From the NCBI GenBank assembly GCA_030077755.1, contig JAQJZZ010000015.1:868001-932000 (forward strand): a DNA stretch of 64,000 nucleotides, in the 5' to 3' direction. Positions 12,600 to 24,600 of this stretch are shown here, piece after piece. Source of the stretch: Filosporella fistucella. Lineage: Eukaryota > Ascomycota > Leotiomycetes > Helotiales. The first letter of the stretch is position 1, and each line of letters starts with the position of its first letter. Made by a program: the position numbers and the translations under genes. The notes under the pieces were generated by a model. It was given only the letters and a program-made list of their open reading frames with translations. It made no database searches and was not told where the DNA came from.

Positions 12600-13339
12600 G
12601 CAATACATGATAAACATCCGATGTTTACTTGTCAATCTTGCGTTGTCCCCTGAGAATATAATCCTGCCGGATTTCATTGCCATCCTCGAGTCCCACTGTA
12701 TAACAAGTTTTGAAGGTTTCGAAACTCTGCTTTCTATATTGTCGAGACTTGGGACGAGTGACAGGACAGAGGGTCCCAAAAAGAACATATGTTTTCATAA
12801 CAAGCCGTGACAAAAAAAACTTGTTTAGCACTAGCTTTTCATCCGAAATATACGTATTCTGCACCTTTACCGGTCGCTTTTATCTCTCGCATAACCCTCT
12901 CGTTCCTCATTCCATACCACACAATAAGCTACCAAAAATCCTCAATCCGTTAAATCCATGAAATCCATCTATCCCCATGCACCAAAACTCTATTCCTCCA
13001 CGACCTTACCCATCCATCTTAAATCCGTCTTCTCCACCAGCTTGCTCGTGCCTTTTCCCTAATCCTATCTAGTCCCCTCGTGAGATTTTCCAAAAAGGGT
13101 GTTAGTTTCGTATAGAATCACCAATCATGTTGTGTGCCCGGCCCGCATTTTAGTCGCTTAGTTGGGACCCCTTATTAATCGATTGAGAACATCATGTGTA
13201 AATGTGGTGCTTGGAGACGGAGGTCAGATATTCATGTAGGTATATATAGAGAGGAGCATCTCGTAGGTAAGTATTGTTTAAACGTACTCTTCAGTTTTCT
13301 CCTTTCTTCAAAAGATCTGTTTCTATACGAACAGTCAAT
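12600..13339. other. Intergenic, 3' flank of ALG1 and 5' flank of hydrolase
   Basis: I see no supported coding frame in these 740 bases. A TATATATA run at 13241-13248 is listed separately. Confidence 0.4.
13241..13248 (+). promoter_or_regulatory. Candidate TATA element of the alpha/beta hydrolase gene
   Basis: TATATATA lies 92 to 99 bases upstream of the chosen ATG at 13340, a plausible spacing for a fungal core promoter. There is no other support. Confidence 0.25.
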
Positions 13340-14353
13340 ATGTCTTCCTCGTCCAACGGAACAGCTCTCCAAAATGCAATCGATCACGCCCTCATTGGCG
13401 CTGCATCTACTCTTCCAAGCACAGCTCCTACACCCAATATCTCTATCTCCCCTCTCAGTCTCCACAATCCCACCCGCCTTCTACCAAATCTCCAATTCCG
13501 CATCTCTTTCCCAAGCACAATCAGCTCACCACTCCCTCTGATCCTCCTCTCCCACGGGCAAGGTCGATCCAACAATCTTTCTTCCCTCCACGGCTACGGA
13601 CCGCTAGTCTCTCACTGGTCCTCTCACTCGTTCATCGTTATTCAACCTACTCATCTGTCCTCTAAATCGCTCTCTCTTCCCGCTGAGACACCTGATGCAC
13701 CACTATTCTGGCGTTCAAGAGTCGAGGATATGAGTTTCATACTTGACAATTTGGATAAAATTGAGTCTTTGGTGCCGATGGTAGTAGGGAAGATAGATAG
13801 AGAGAAGGTTGCTGTTGTAGGCCATTCCATGGGCGGACATACAGCTTCCATGCTCCTTGGCGCTACCCTCACTGATCCCGACACCAGGGAGGTCATCTCT
13901 CTTGTCGACAAGAGAGTCAAAGCCGGAATTCTACTCACAGCGCCTGGAAACGGTGGAGCCAGTCTATCAAAACTGGCATATGACAATTACCCTTTCTTCC
14001 GCGAGCCTAGCTACGCGCCCATGGGGACACAGGCTTTGGTAGTAATGGGCGAAGACGATGGAAGTGAGCATTTATGTGTCGCAGGAAAAGAATGGCATGT
14101 TGATCCTTATACGTATGGGAGTGGGAAAAAAGCTTTGTTGAGAATTGAGAAGGGTGGACATTGTCTTGGTGGGATATCAGGGTGGGATGTTGCTGAGTCG
14201 GCGGATGATGAGAGTCCGGAACGTGTGGCAATTGTGCAAAGAATTACGACGGCGTATCTGAGGGGTGTGTTCTTGGGTGAGGAGAAAGAATGGAAGGAAG
14301 TTGGGCAGAAAGTTCAGCAGAGTGGGCTTGGGAGCGTGGAAGAGAAGGCATAG
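13340..14353 (+). CDS. Alpha/beta hydrolase, PAF-acetylhydrolase/chlorophyllase-like
   Basis: This is an intronless 337-aa serine hydrolase. After a hydrophilic N-terminus the core strand PLPLILLSHGQGRS gives an oxyanion-type HG motif. The nucleophile elbow is GHSMGG with Ser163. The acid is probably in VVMGEDDGSEH and the His in KGGHCLGGI near the C-terminus. The frame is open upstream of the ATG but only through a TTG at 13274; the ATG at 13340 (MSSSSNGT) is the sensible start. There is no signal peptide from that ATG. Use of the upstream frame (FKRTLQFSPFFKRSVSIRT) would add a mitochondrial-looking presequence but has no ATG. The substrate cannot be read from sequence. The gene is convergent with the HET gene, 62 bases apart. 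Confidence 0.8.
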   Translation: MSSSSNGTALQNAIDHALIGAASTLPSTAPTPNISISPLSLHNPTRLLPNLQFRISFPSTISSPLPLILLSHGQGRSNNLSSLHGYGPLVSHWSSHSFIVIQPTHLSSKSLSLPAETPDAPLFWRSRVEDMSFILDNLDKIESLVPMVVGKIDREKVAVVGHSMGGHTASMLLGATLTDPDTREVISLVDKRVKAGILLTAPGNGGASLSKLAYDNYPFFREPSYAPMGTQALVVMGEDDGSEHLCVAGKEWHVDPYTYGSGKKALLRIEKGGHCLGGISGWDVAESADDESPERVAIVQRITTAYLRGVFLGEEKEWKEVGQKVQQSGLGSVEEKA

Positions 14354-14415
14354 GTATGCTTCTCCCACTTCGGTGGTGTGAAGATTGAACGCGGTATTTT
14401 CGAGGTCTGTTGGTG

Positions 14416-16904
14416 TTATTGAAGAACAACCGTTTCCCATCGCGGATTACACTCTTTCCACTTATTTGTATACACATATCCAGCATCAATTCTGCGTACC
14501 ACATATGGCTCAAGTTGTAATATCTCCACCAACAGAACATGAAGACGCCAAGCGGTGTCCCAATCATTCCTGATTCTCCAAGGAGTAAGTGCTCCAGCAA
14601 TGACAATGATCTCATGAGTCTTCCCGTCTCCAACCATTTTCTCAATCCATTCCAAGCTCATCTTATTTATCCACCCTATGATCTCTTTGTTTGGAAGGCA
14701 GATCGCTACATTGCTCCCGTCTATTGCAGTCGTCTGAGTTCGCGGACTATTATGACATAATTGGAGAGAAGCTACTGTTGTGTTGAATATGAGAGCCCCT
14801 GGACGTGAAGCCTTGATAATTTCTGGCTCAAGCGTCTGATGGAGTGCTGTTTCCCAGGGGTTTTGCGGGCATTGTCGCCAAATCTCGTTATTTTTGAGCG
14901 TATCTGGCACCGATTTCATCTCGCTGTACTCGGACTGTTTCCTTAGATCTGGCAAATTCTCTTGCTTGGCAAGGTTTTCAATAGAAATGACCTGGCTCAT
15001 CCACCGTTCCTCCACTTCCAGCTTTTGAATTTTGTGTATGGAGTCATGGATATAGAATTTTACCAAGCTTAGCACGTTTTTGCAATATTTGTTCGAAGGG
15101 TCGTGTCCAATATCCATGAGCCATTCATACTCTGATTGACTTCGTGACGATGCCCAACTCCAGCTAGGTATATCTAGTGCTCGGGTTCTTGGTTCACTCA
15201 GACCGAAACAGCTCCACATCATTGCCTGAGGTAAATATCTTTCAGGTAGACCGAACACCATATTTGAGTCCAATATCTTCCCTATCTGGTTACCAACACC
15301 GGTGAAAGCATTTAATATGTCCGATTCGTCTGAGAATTGGCGACTGGAGTAGTAGCGAACCCAATGAAAAAGGTTCACCAGATTAGTATGACGACCGATG
15401 GTGTAATCAATGTATCTTCCGTAATTAGATCGAGTAAATGCGGGTAATAAACGGTCTTTGAGAAATTGAATCCGAGAATTCCGTGTATTTGACAATTTTG
15501 GAAAAAGACCTTTGACGCTGGTCAAGATTCGATACTGATGGAAATATTTTTGCCATTTTGTTTCTGAGAAGGCGCTGGTTTTCCCAAAGGATTGAAGATG
15601 ATGTGTTAATTCCTCATTTGCGTAGCCCTGAGAACATTCGAATATCGCTTCGTGGTCGGTTATGAAAACCCGCCTTCTTGACAAAACCCGCTCTTGAAAA
15701 GTCCAACCTCTCTTGTCCCATAAAGAAGTGTTGACGATATCGTTCATACCGGTCGGCATAAATTCCCCGTTCGCTCGATGAGCTCGAGGCGGTCTGAAGA
15801 CCGATGATACGCGGGGCAGCCGATTTGAGCCTGGGAGACCATTTCCATCCCGGTCATTGAGAGCCGCAATAATTGTGAAATCAGCTGAACGGTATATCTG
15901 GTCCATCGCGTTAATCTGAGTTTGTTTTGAGTGTACAACATCTTGGATGATACACAATCGGTCGACCCAAAGATACTTCTCGCCAAGTTCCCTGCAAAGA
16001 GATATCGAATCTGAGATGATATGCGGAAGTTTGACACTATCAAGGCCCCCAGGTGCCTCCAATCGAGTGATATTCTCGACTTGGAGTTGTACATGACTTT
16101 CTTCTTCAGTTTGCTGCCACATGTAACTCAAAGAAACAAACCGAACTCGCCTACCCGGCTTCACGATGGATCTCGTATGGACATCAATCAGCCGGAATTC
16201 AGGCGGCAATTGGTCTAATAATAAGTTCCTTAGTGTTTGCAAGAGGATTGTGGGGCGGGTTGGTACTTACTAGTAGTATCATGGCTTGATAGACATTCAG
16301 AGCCATGTAATACCTCGCAGCCTCGAAGCCATGTACGCAGCAATGAAACGTCGAAGAAAGGCACTTCCCAACTTTGAATCCGCATTAATTTGTGAGGTTT
16401 ATTTTTGCTATAGTAAAGTGAAAGCTGAGGTGTCATGAAGAACCCCTCCCCAGAAACGTCAAGTGGCATTGGTTTTCCGTAGGAAGCTCCTTGTCGGAGA
16501 TCAACGTGTAGCTCCATGACAATGTTTAATATTTGGTAACCTGGATGTGACGTATCGATAAGCTTCTCGAAATCGCTTGGCTGATCCATCTTGTGTAAAA
16601 AATAAGGACCATGATTCCGCACGGTTATTTCAGCGACTGAGTGAGTTTGTAGGAACCCGGAATGACATCGAGTGTGTACAGCTTCGGCTATAGCACGACA
16701 GAGTATGCAATCGACATTTTGCGATATTTCTTCAAGACTTCGGCCTTCATCTCGTCCATAAATCGCGTGAAAAATTCGCAGGATATCCCATTGCTGGCAA
16801 TGCTCACACAATAGAGGGTTCAAGGCAACGTACGGCTGACCCCCCAAAATCCGAAGGGACACTTGCTTGAGCAAAGCACGTTTATTACTCTGTCGCGTAT
16901 CCAT
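14416..16904 (-). CDS. Heterokaryon-incompatibility (HET) domain protein
   Basis: Two exons, 16904-16271 and 16214-14416, are joined across a 56-nt phase-1 intron (GTAAGT...TATTAG), giving 810 aa. The N-terminal 210 residues contain Cys pairs (CEHCQQW, CILC) followed by a linker common in fungal HET proteins. The HET domain runs from about 237: FVSLSYMW at 237-244, YLWVDRLCIIQD at 292-303, IYRSADFTIIAA, and RGWTFQERVLSRR at 381-393. The usual Cys of the first motif (SYCWG) is replaced, reading SYMWQQ. HET domains trigger cell death when genetically different hyphae fuse; many are paired with STAND proteins, and two such genes lie nearby. The start is the first ATG of the frame (upstream only a TTG at 17048). 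The C-terminal 350 residues match nothing I know. It is divergent from the amidase gene. Confidence 0.9.
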
Positions 16905-17384
16905 CTGAAGATGGAAACTGGGTCTGAAGCTGTGTTGAATCAATCTATGGAGCCCATAACGGGTGTAGTCCAGGTAGGCAGTAAGAAAACGGAGCCGCGA
17001 CCGTGACCGAGGCTGAAAGGTGGCTTGATCACATTTGCACAGCCACAATCATCTCAGCTGCAATAGTCGCAACTTTTCGATGCTCATCTTATAATTGGTA
17101 ATCGATCTCATAACGAGCAAAGGATAGTATGGATTTCATATGAATTTAGAGATTCAGAAGTACTACTGTTCATATCCCGACGAAGCTAAATTCCCAATTT
17201 GAGCTAGGCTCTCGCCAAAATGAAGAGTGGGTCATCTGGCTAAGGGGTCTTCCTCAACGTCAAACGTTCATCCCATCTTGATAGCAGCTCGTAGTAGTTT
17301 TTCGTTGGTCTTTTTGATCCGCGTAGTGTCTATTACTCGAGCTAATCTTGCCTCCACAATTTAAATCCTCAAGGCATCATCGAA
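16905..17384. promoter_or_regulatory. Divergent promoter, HET gene / amidase gene
   Basis: The 480 bases between two divergent start codons must carry both promoters. No specific element is recognised. Confidence 0.35.
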
Positions 17385-18903
17385 ATGATTTCCGTCGATG
17401 AGCTGACGATAGACAAGGTCCATGAGGCGTACAAAAGTGGGGCATATACTTGCAAACAGCTTGTTGAAGCCTACCTGGATCGTATCAAGGCCTTCGACCA
17501 TGCCGGCCCGAAACTCAATGCAATAACGGTTGCGTCACCGTATGCTTTCGAGGAAGCAGATGTACTGGATGGGCATTTCAAGAAGCATGGAACCTTTATG
17601 GGACCCCTCCATGGAGTACCAGTCATTGTCAAGGACCAGTGCGATACCAAGGGAATCGAGACTACATATGGCAACATATGCTGTAAACATACACCAACGG
17701 AAGATTCCACGCTGGTTAGAAAGTTGAAGGAAGCTGGTGCTGTAGTCCTTGCTAAAAGCACGATGCCTGGTAATGTTGAACTCTGCGTCATGTGATTCCC
17801 AGCTAATCCTTTTAGACTTCGCGGCTTCTTTCAACTCGGCATCTTCTGTCAGTGGGGAGACACGCAATCCCTATGATATAAGTCGAGAAACTGGAGGCTC
17901 AAGTGCTGGTACCGGATCTGCTATCGCCGCTAACTATGGCCTTATCGGAGTTGGTGAGGATACTGGAGGGTCGATCAGAGTACCGGCATCATTTTGCAAT
18001 CTTGTCGGTCTCCGCCCTACTGTTGGTATGGTTTCAAGAAGTGGACTTTCACCTCTTGTCAAGACTCAAGACACCCCTGGCCCAATGACGAGAACGGTTC
18101 GAGACGCAGCTTTAATGCTTGACGCCTTGGTTGGCTACGATCCAAAAGATCCATACACAGCTACAGCTGTCGTTGCAGGGCCTCCAGTTGGCGGAAGTTA
18201 TGCCTCCAATCTCTCAGAAAAGGTTCTTGCAGGCGCTCGTATAGGTGTCTTGAACTCCGTATTTGGACCTGAGTCAGATGCCGAGTGTGCAAGTGTCAAC
18301 AAGGTCATCCGAAATACTATATCTCAATTCACCACGGGCACCAAAATCATTGATATTAATATCCCAGATGTGGAATTATATGTCAACTTCACATCGACTT
18401 ACATGTCCAGATCGAAATACGATATCAATAATTTCCTTGCAGCCCATCCTATTATACAAGGAGTCACAGTCGAGAGCATTCATTCTTCAAAGCAATTTCA
18501 TCAAGCACTACCCCTTTTCAACAGTCTCGGCACTGCCATAAAACATCCATATGAAGATCCACAATATGCAGCTCGACTTGACAAGCAGAGCGAATTCCAA
18601 CGTTTGGTTATTGGCATCATGGCAGAGCATAATTTGGATGCTATCGCTTTCCCGAGTGTGCAAATCCCCGCTCCTACAATCGAAGAGGTAGTTGGCACGA
18701 GATTTCGACAGAGATTCCCTACCAATACCAGTATTGGTAGTCAATTGAAATTCCCTGCAATATCTGTTCCTGTTGGCTTTACGGAAAGGGGGCTGCCGGT
18801 AGGATTGGAGTTACTGGGCATCCCATATTCGGAACAGAAGCTGCTAGAGTTGGCCTACGGAGTTGAAATATTGATGAAGGCGAGGCGGGCACCTACTTTA
18901 TGA
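17385..18903 (+). CDS. Amidase-signature family hydrolase
   Basis: The enzyme hydrolyses amide bonds by the Ser-Ser-Lys mechanism of the amidase-signature family. Exons are 17385-17769 and 17816-18903, with a 46-nt phase-1 intron (GTAATG, TTTTAG), giving 490 aa. Catalytic Lys83 lies in VPVIVKD. The cis-Ser is in the Gly-Ser-rich stretch ETGGSSAGTGSA (Ser157/158), and the nucleophile is Ser181 in GEDTGGSIRVPAS. The Lys-Ser-Ser spacing (about 74 and 24 residues) equals that of the family. The C-terminal FPAISVPVGFTERGLPVGLELLG is also standard. No signal peptide is seen, so it is probably cytosolic. The substrate class (acetamide, fatty-acid amide or other) cannot be decided. The frame is intact. 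Confidence 0.92.
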
Positions 18904-21008
18904 AGTCGGAAGACACCCCAAACTTGTTCTATCAATAAGCGATAGTGTAGTTACAATCAAGTTGTGGAATATCACCCTTTGTGTGGCCAATTTTTGGAAT
19001 GTCCGACACCTCGAAGCTTGCAGAAGCCACGTCGTACCTTTTTCAACCGTGGCGATATGTTTTCAATCCGGCACTCAATCCTGCCTCAATAACAATCCCA
19101 ATACAAGACGCAGCCTCAACTTTCATCTACTGTCTAGACCTGAATCGGTCCCAATCTCTGTTTCAGCTCACGCGTACGCTCCATTTCTATTTTGTTTGTC
19201 CCGGCTGCGTCCAACGCCCTCAAATCATGAATGGAGAGAACCCCAGACTGAAAGGCGGTGACTCGTAGGGTTTCAGAAGCTCGGCCCAGGCGGACATGTT
19301 GGTCACCCCTTACACACGATTCTTTCCAGAACATCGATCGCACAGGCTCTGGTCGAAGTGGCTCGTATCCAATAGTTTGTGGGGGGGAAAATGTGAAGCA
19401 TTGTGAGCCTTCCATGATGGAAATATGAAAATAAAGAAGCTCCAAGCGGTGGTAGCCACATCGTACAACAGTGAGACCGCTGTGTGGGTGGAAGCGGTAG
19501 CTACAAAGTGGCGAGTTGTAGATTTGCGCAGGCGCCACTTTTAGCAGCCATACACGGAGTAATCACTACAGCTGGCCACGGTATTCAGAACGCCAAACTT
19601 TACTGAATATTTGCGAGGTTCTTTGGGTGGCAGAAATCACTGACCCATAGGCCTTTGGGTCGTCAGTAATTATTTTTGTTGCAAAGAACCGAATTGAACA
19701 CGAAGCTATCTGTCCAACATTGAGGTATAGCTCCACGACAATCGTATGCATTCAACTCATCAATATCTATCCCAAATTTGAATACATATCAATAGAGAGT
19801 TATGAAGAAAACTCAATGGGATCTAATAGAGAAGCTAAATCGCTAGCTCTCTGCCTTATCGAGAGTAAAATAATTAATTTCATTTTGTGAAAAAAAGTGG
19901 TTATAACGGGGCTGAGCTGGCTCGGTAGGGCTATGAGACATGAATTTCTGGAAGTTCGTTTTAGGCGCGAGCTTACCTTGAAGCTTAGAGCGGCGCTGGG
20001 CCCTGCACTCCAGTACGTCAATATGAGTGTACCACTGGGATTTGCTGGGATTTGGGCTCAACTCCAGTCAGCCGAAGGCTTTCCACAAACACTTTCCCCA
20101 CCTCAAGCCTCTTACCCACACTCGCCTTCGCCGCCCTTCTTCCCCCTCCGACTGCCGACTTTCCCCCTCCAATTGAATGGACCAACAAGATTTGGATCAG
20201 AATTATCAGGAACATGAAGTAATACGAGTATGCAGTCTTCCCGAATATATACAGCTTTCTGGCGGTTGACAAGAGGCCGAGTCAAAGTTATGTCATGACG
20301 ATTTGGTGGATATGGCTGCCGCTGAAAGGAACTCATGGCAACGGCGCGCTTATTAGGACTTTCTGGAGGTATGTGGTCACTGCGTGCCGATGCAAGTCTT
20401 GTGCGGATTCGGACAAGAAGGTGACGGTGGGCTACTCTGCTAGTATAATCTGGTGAGACATGTCGTATTACCCCGATGCTTGGCGCTAATGTAGTGAGTG
20501 GGTAGGGTGTCCCTATAATATGCATGATTCACATTGTTAAAACCAATCATGACATCCCTACACCATGGAAATAGTACTGCTTTTGCATGAGCACACTGTA
20601 AACCGCCTCACTTACGCCGTTTTCCAGCTCATTTCTTCTTAGTGAAAGAGAAGGCTCTGCTCAAACTGAGCACGAAAAAGGAAAGTATAAAGTGGTATGC
20701 CACCCATAGTAGCATCCCTTTCGTTCCGTTGCATTATTTCACCGTCCTTCTCTTCTACTCTACTTATTTGACCCATACGCGTTCCAGTTTGTGTCCTGGA
20801 TATGACACCTGTTTGTCATCTATCTTTCCGCTGAAAACCCGTCTACTCAATCTTCGTCAGCCTGTCGTCCCTTTCACAGCACTTCTATCTTGCCAAGCTA
20901 AAACGACTCCTACTACTTGCATTACATTTAAAACTCTTTTAGAGAACTGTCTTGACATCAGTTATCCTGTCTGTCTGGCTTCTACTTCACCACAGCAACA
21001 CCGACATA
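18904..21008. other. Gene-poor interval
   Basis: I found no supported gene in these 2.1 kb. Several overlapping short frames (for example 18981-19268 plus, 20112-20525 minus) have no ATG-plus-intron model and no recognised motif. No long repeat or strong AT block is visible. Confidence 0.4.
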
Positions 21009-21388
21009 ATGACTGTTCCGAAATCTCACTCTGGAACCAATTCGAACACAATGCCACCCAATATGTACATACTTCTATTCCCTTTATTTCAACTACTTTC
21101 CCCATTCCAACTTCTCTTGACTCTTCCAGATTGCTTTCTGTCTTCAATCTTGCTGCCTCCTCGCCTTTTCATCCTAAGTCCAACACAAACACTAACCTAT
21201 CTGACAGCCGACGCACCTCCACTCACCTCCTTCCGTTTACTCCCTCAAAGACGAAGTCCAACGAAGCACAGCTCAAGCATTGGCTATACGAGACCACGAA
21301 TGAGAAGATCACATTGGCAGAGAGACTTGAGAAGATAACATGGGAGACTGGTAGTGATGTGAAAATGATGGAAGCTCAGAAGAAATGA
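21009..21388 (+). CDS. Small two-exon hypothetical protein
   Basis: ATG at 21009 starts an 18-codon exon (MTVPKSHSGTNSNTMPPN) ending at 21064 before GTACAT. A 143-nt intron with CTAAC near its end and a CTGACAG acceptor leads to exon 21208-21388. The phases match and the product is 78 aa. The C-terminal half (EAQLKHWLYETTNEKITLAERLEKITWE, listed in parts here, residues about 37-64) is hydrophilic, helical and compositionally protein-like, unlike the Ser/Thr/Pro-rich intron translation. I do not recognise the family. A 248-residue frame spanning the whole region from a GTG at 20642 is the alternative and looks spurious. Confidence 0.35.
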
Positions 21389-21663
21389 AGAAGGGGAAGT
21401 CATATCACGACAACATAGGACGGATCAGCAAGTTTGATCCGCATGGAGGGATACTTGATATGAGTGTGTTGGAGAGGAAATATGTTTTATATTTACGCAA
21501 TCATAACGATTTCTCATCCTCTGTCCTCCCTCCCTCCTATCCTCACCCCTCGCTTAGGTATCATAGCCCCTGACGAGTAGAACATTTCACCCTTCCACTC
21601 ATTCTTAAGCACCGGCTATTTGATATTTTGAAGTATCCCTCAATGAAATTACATCAGACAAAA

Positions 21664-24600
21664 TCACAATATATCCACAAGTAGCTCATCTTCTCTCCAG
21701 AACACCTTCCAAGCTTCCTTCCACTTCGGTTCCAATCCAATAAGCCAGTCCTTGAAGACAATCCTTTCACTCTCTGTATCCTCGCCATCCTTGATTCGAA
21801 TTATACGCTTATATGTACCTCTCCACCCAGCAATTGGTCCTTTGATATACTTGTGGTTTTCTCCACAGAAGTGTCGCCATTCAGTCCAATCCTCCTTTTT
21901 CTTGCAGGCAGTACGTTTCTTCCAGCACTTCTCACAGAGATCACATGCTGTGCAAATGATGCAGAGGTAGAGGTTAGTTGAGTCCCAGTTATAGAAGCTT
22001 TCCGAACATCCGGTGCAAGTAGTCTGAGTCCACGAGGAAAGATCTTCTGGCTTACAGTCGAAGTCCTCCGTGGAATCAGATTCCTCAGACGATACGCTCG
22101 AACCCGCCTCGACGATGCCATCTTCACATTGAGTCTCGCGAGTTTGCTGACGCGCCTCCATAGATAGGTCTCGATCCGGACCTACTTCTGAATTCTGCAA
22201 TGAGTACGCTATCTGAGCGTCTCTGTGAAGGCCTGGGACGATAGCTAGTGTCTTTGCCAGTTGTCGAAATCCCAGTCTGTCGTTGTAAGACACGTCATCT
22301 GACAGTGCGTCGATACAGTCTCTGAATACTTTATCCATATGTGCTTGGAACTCGTTTGCCCCGCCCATCTTAGGCATCATCAAAGCGAAAGAGATAGCTG
22401 TCTGAGATTCATATTCGTTGAACTCGCTTGTCGTCGCCAGAGGATGACCGATCGCCAGGTTTTTCATTTCTTCATACAGAGAGATCTTCTCGCTACCTTC
22501 AGTCGCAGAGCGGTATTGCTCTGTAAGGACATCGGCAAGATGAAGACGAGATGTCCCAACCATGTATTCGCTCCTGTAAATTTTCTTTTCTCTTTGTTCT
22601 TCGTCCAACAGCATGTACCAGAGTTTTTTAGATTCATTGTAGTTCAGAAGTACAAGTTGGTAAAACTTTGCTAACGTGAGTCTCACATACTGTTGATCTG
22701 CCAAGATAGAGTTGTAGGTCTCGACTACAAAGTCCAGTCGTCCGCATTTCCATGCCGCCAGTTGAAAGCTGTTATTCGCAGCTAATCCATCGAATGAAAG
22801 CCAGTTATATATGTCAATCTTCCGCATCCTTTCTACTATTTCGAGGATCTTCTGGTGCATCCCTCTCTTTTCTAGTGCTTCTACTAGCTGACCAAGAACA
22901 TCCTCGGGGATTGACATACCCGCGATTTCTGTGATTCCAAACATGGTTATGACTGCAGCGTCAAGCTCATCCAACTTTATTTCGCAATTTGCTCTGATGC
23001 TGATCATCATTTCAATAAGATGTTGTTGATCTTTCTGCTCGGCGAACCCCTTCACTTCTTTACTGCCATGATATAGCTCAAATCCCTTCTTGACTGTGAT
23101 GTAAAGCTTGATCAAATCCTCCTTTTTCTCTCTATGTTCCATCTCGGCATTATAGTAGTCCAGAAATTCCATGTCCGAGAGGAAGTAGTATATATGAAAT
23201 CGCATAATATCCGAATCTGTCAGTGCCAAACATTTCTCGAATTGCATCACCGCAGCTTGATTGTGCTTATGGTCGTATAGAGCCATCCCAATGGCTCGAT
23301 AGGCTTTGGCGTCTTTCTTCATGTAGGGGAAACTATTTGCAATCCCAAGAATATCCTCAGCCTCAGATCCCCTCGAATCTTCCACAAATTGGGGTGATAT
23401 GCTTGTCTTAAGACACAGTCAGCAGGTATCTAAAATTCTGATTGCAGAGTAGTCACCCTTTCCAGAATCCTTTGGGCCAACATGTAGGCAACTCTTGCAT
23501 CGCTAAGTTCTTCTGTCTCAAACCATTTGGTAACAAGTCCTCTTGCCAACCATATCAGCAATCCATCATCTGTGTTGCACACTTGCATCCAGCTTCGCAC
23601 TTCTGAACTGAATGTCTCGATAGGTAGCTTAGTTGCGAGTTTTACCCAAACCTGAAATCGAGCTAGAAATTCGTCACAAAGATTAAAGGGTGACTCCAAG
23701 ATATCGAAGAAGTCTCCCCATATAAACCCGCGGTCAGCTTGTATGATGGATAACAGAGCCTGCCCATGAGGGTCCATGACAGTGAACAGATGCGATAAGA
23801 TGGACCGAATCTCTGGTGCTCCTGCGCAAGCCGGATCAACATTCAAGAAATCCGGTATCCAGGACAAAAACACCGGTCCTTGCACAAATTGGGCGTAGTC
23901 TTGACGAACCTCATCTTTGGAAGCATTGAGGAGATTCACACTCGCTTCGAAAATTTGTAAGTGTGCAGACGAGAATGTACTTCTCAAGTCGTTGTCGTTT
24001 AGGTTAGTGTCGCAGAAGAACTCCCGCATCGCTCTATCATGAAATTTCAGAGGCGACGCAAGCCAGCTATCCCCTACGCTTGCTTCTTGTAGCAATGCTT
24101 CCTCTTCATCCTCGTCATCAATGCTACTAGATACATCACTTTTATCATCGTCGTCGACAGTGAATCTTCCACCCAGATCAAGTATTCTGGAGAAATATTA
24201 GCTTTGCGCCTGAGAGATTAATGATCGAAGAATAGTGATACCGAGAGCATCTGGTGTCCATTTCTTCCTCTAAATTCAACGACGATGATCCTCGAAGATA
24301 TTTCATGAGCGACACAGCTTCGCCAAACGTCAAAGTCCTGTTACCGTGAGATAGCCAAGCAAACAGCCCCTTCAACGTTGAGAATTCCTCTGGGCTACGA
24401 GATTGTTGACATTCGAGTAGTAGGGTTTGATATAGGCCCACGAGGTTATCGGGAAGTCTGTCTATCTCCTTGCTTATCAAACTTTCTTTGCCGATATCAT
24501 CAAGGCGGGGAAGTACGTGATCAAGGTACAAGAAACCTATCACATATCAATAACAAAAACGATTCAGGAGGTCGAACCAGATAAGGGACATACTATCAGC

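Noticed and set aside
17385..18903. Biosynthetic gene cluster around the amidase, hydrolase and zinc-cluster regulators
   Set aside because: No PKS, NRPS, terpene synthase, P450 or transporter genes are nearby; the genes are unrelated in function.
18981..19268. Two overlapping plus frames after the amidase gene
   Set aside because: Starts are not well placed, the frames overlap each other, and neither gives a recognisable protein.
20642..21388. A 248-residue plus-strand frame
   Set aside because: It starts at GTG, is Ser/Thr/Pro-rich through the part that looks like an intron, and only its C-terminal part is protein-like. The spliced 78-aa model is preferred.
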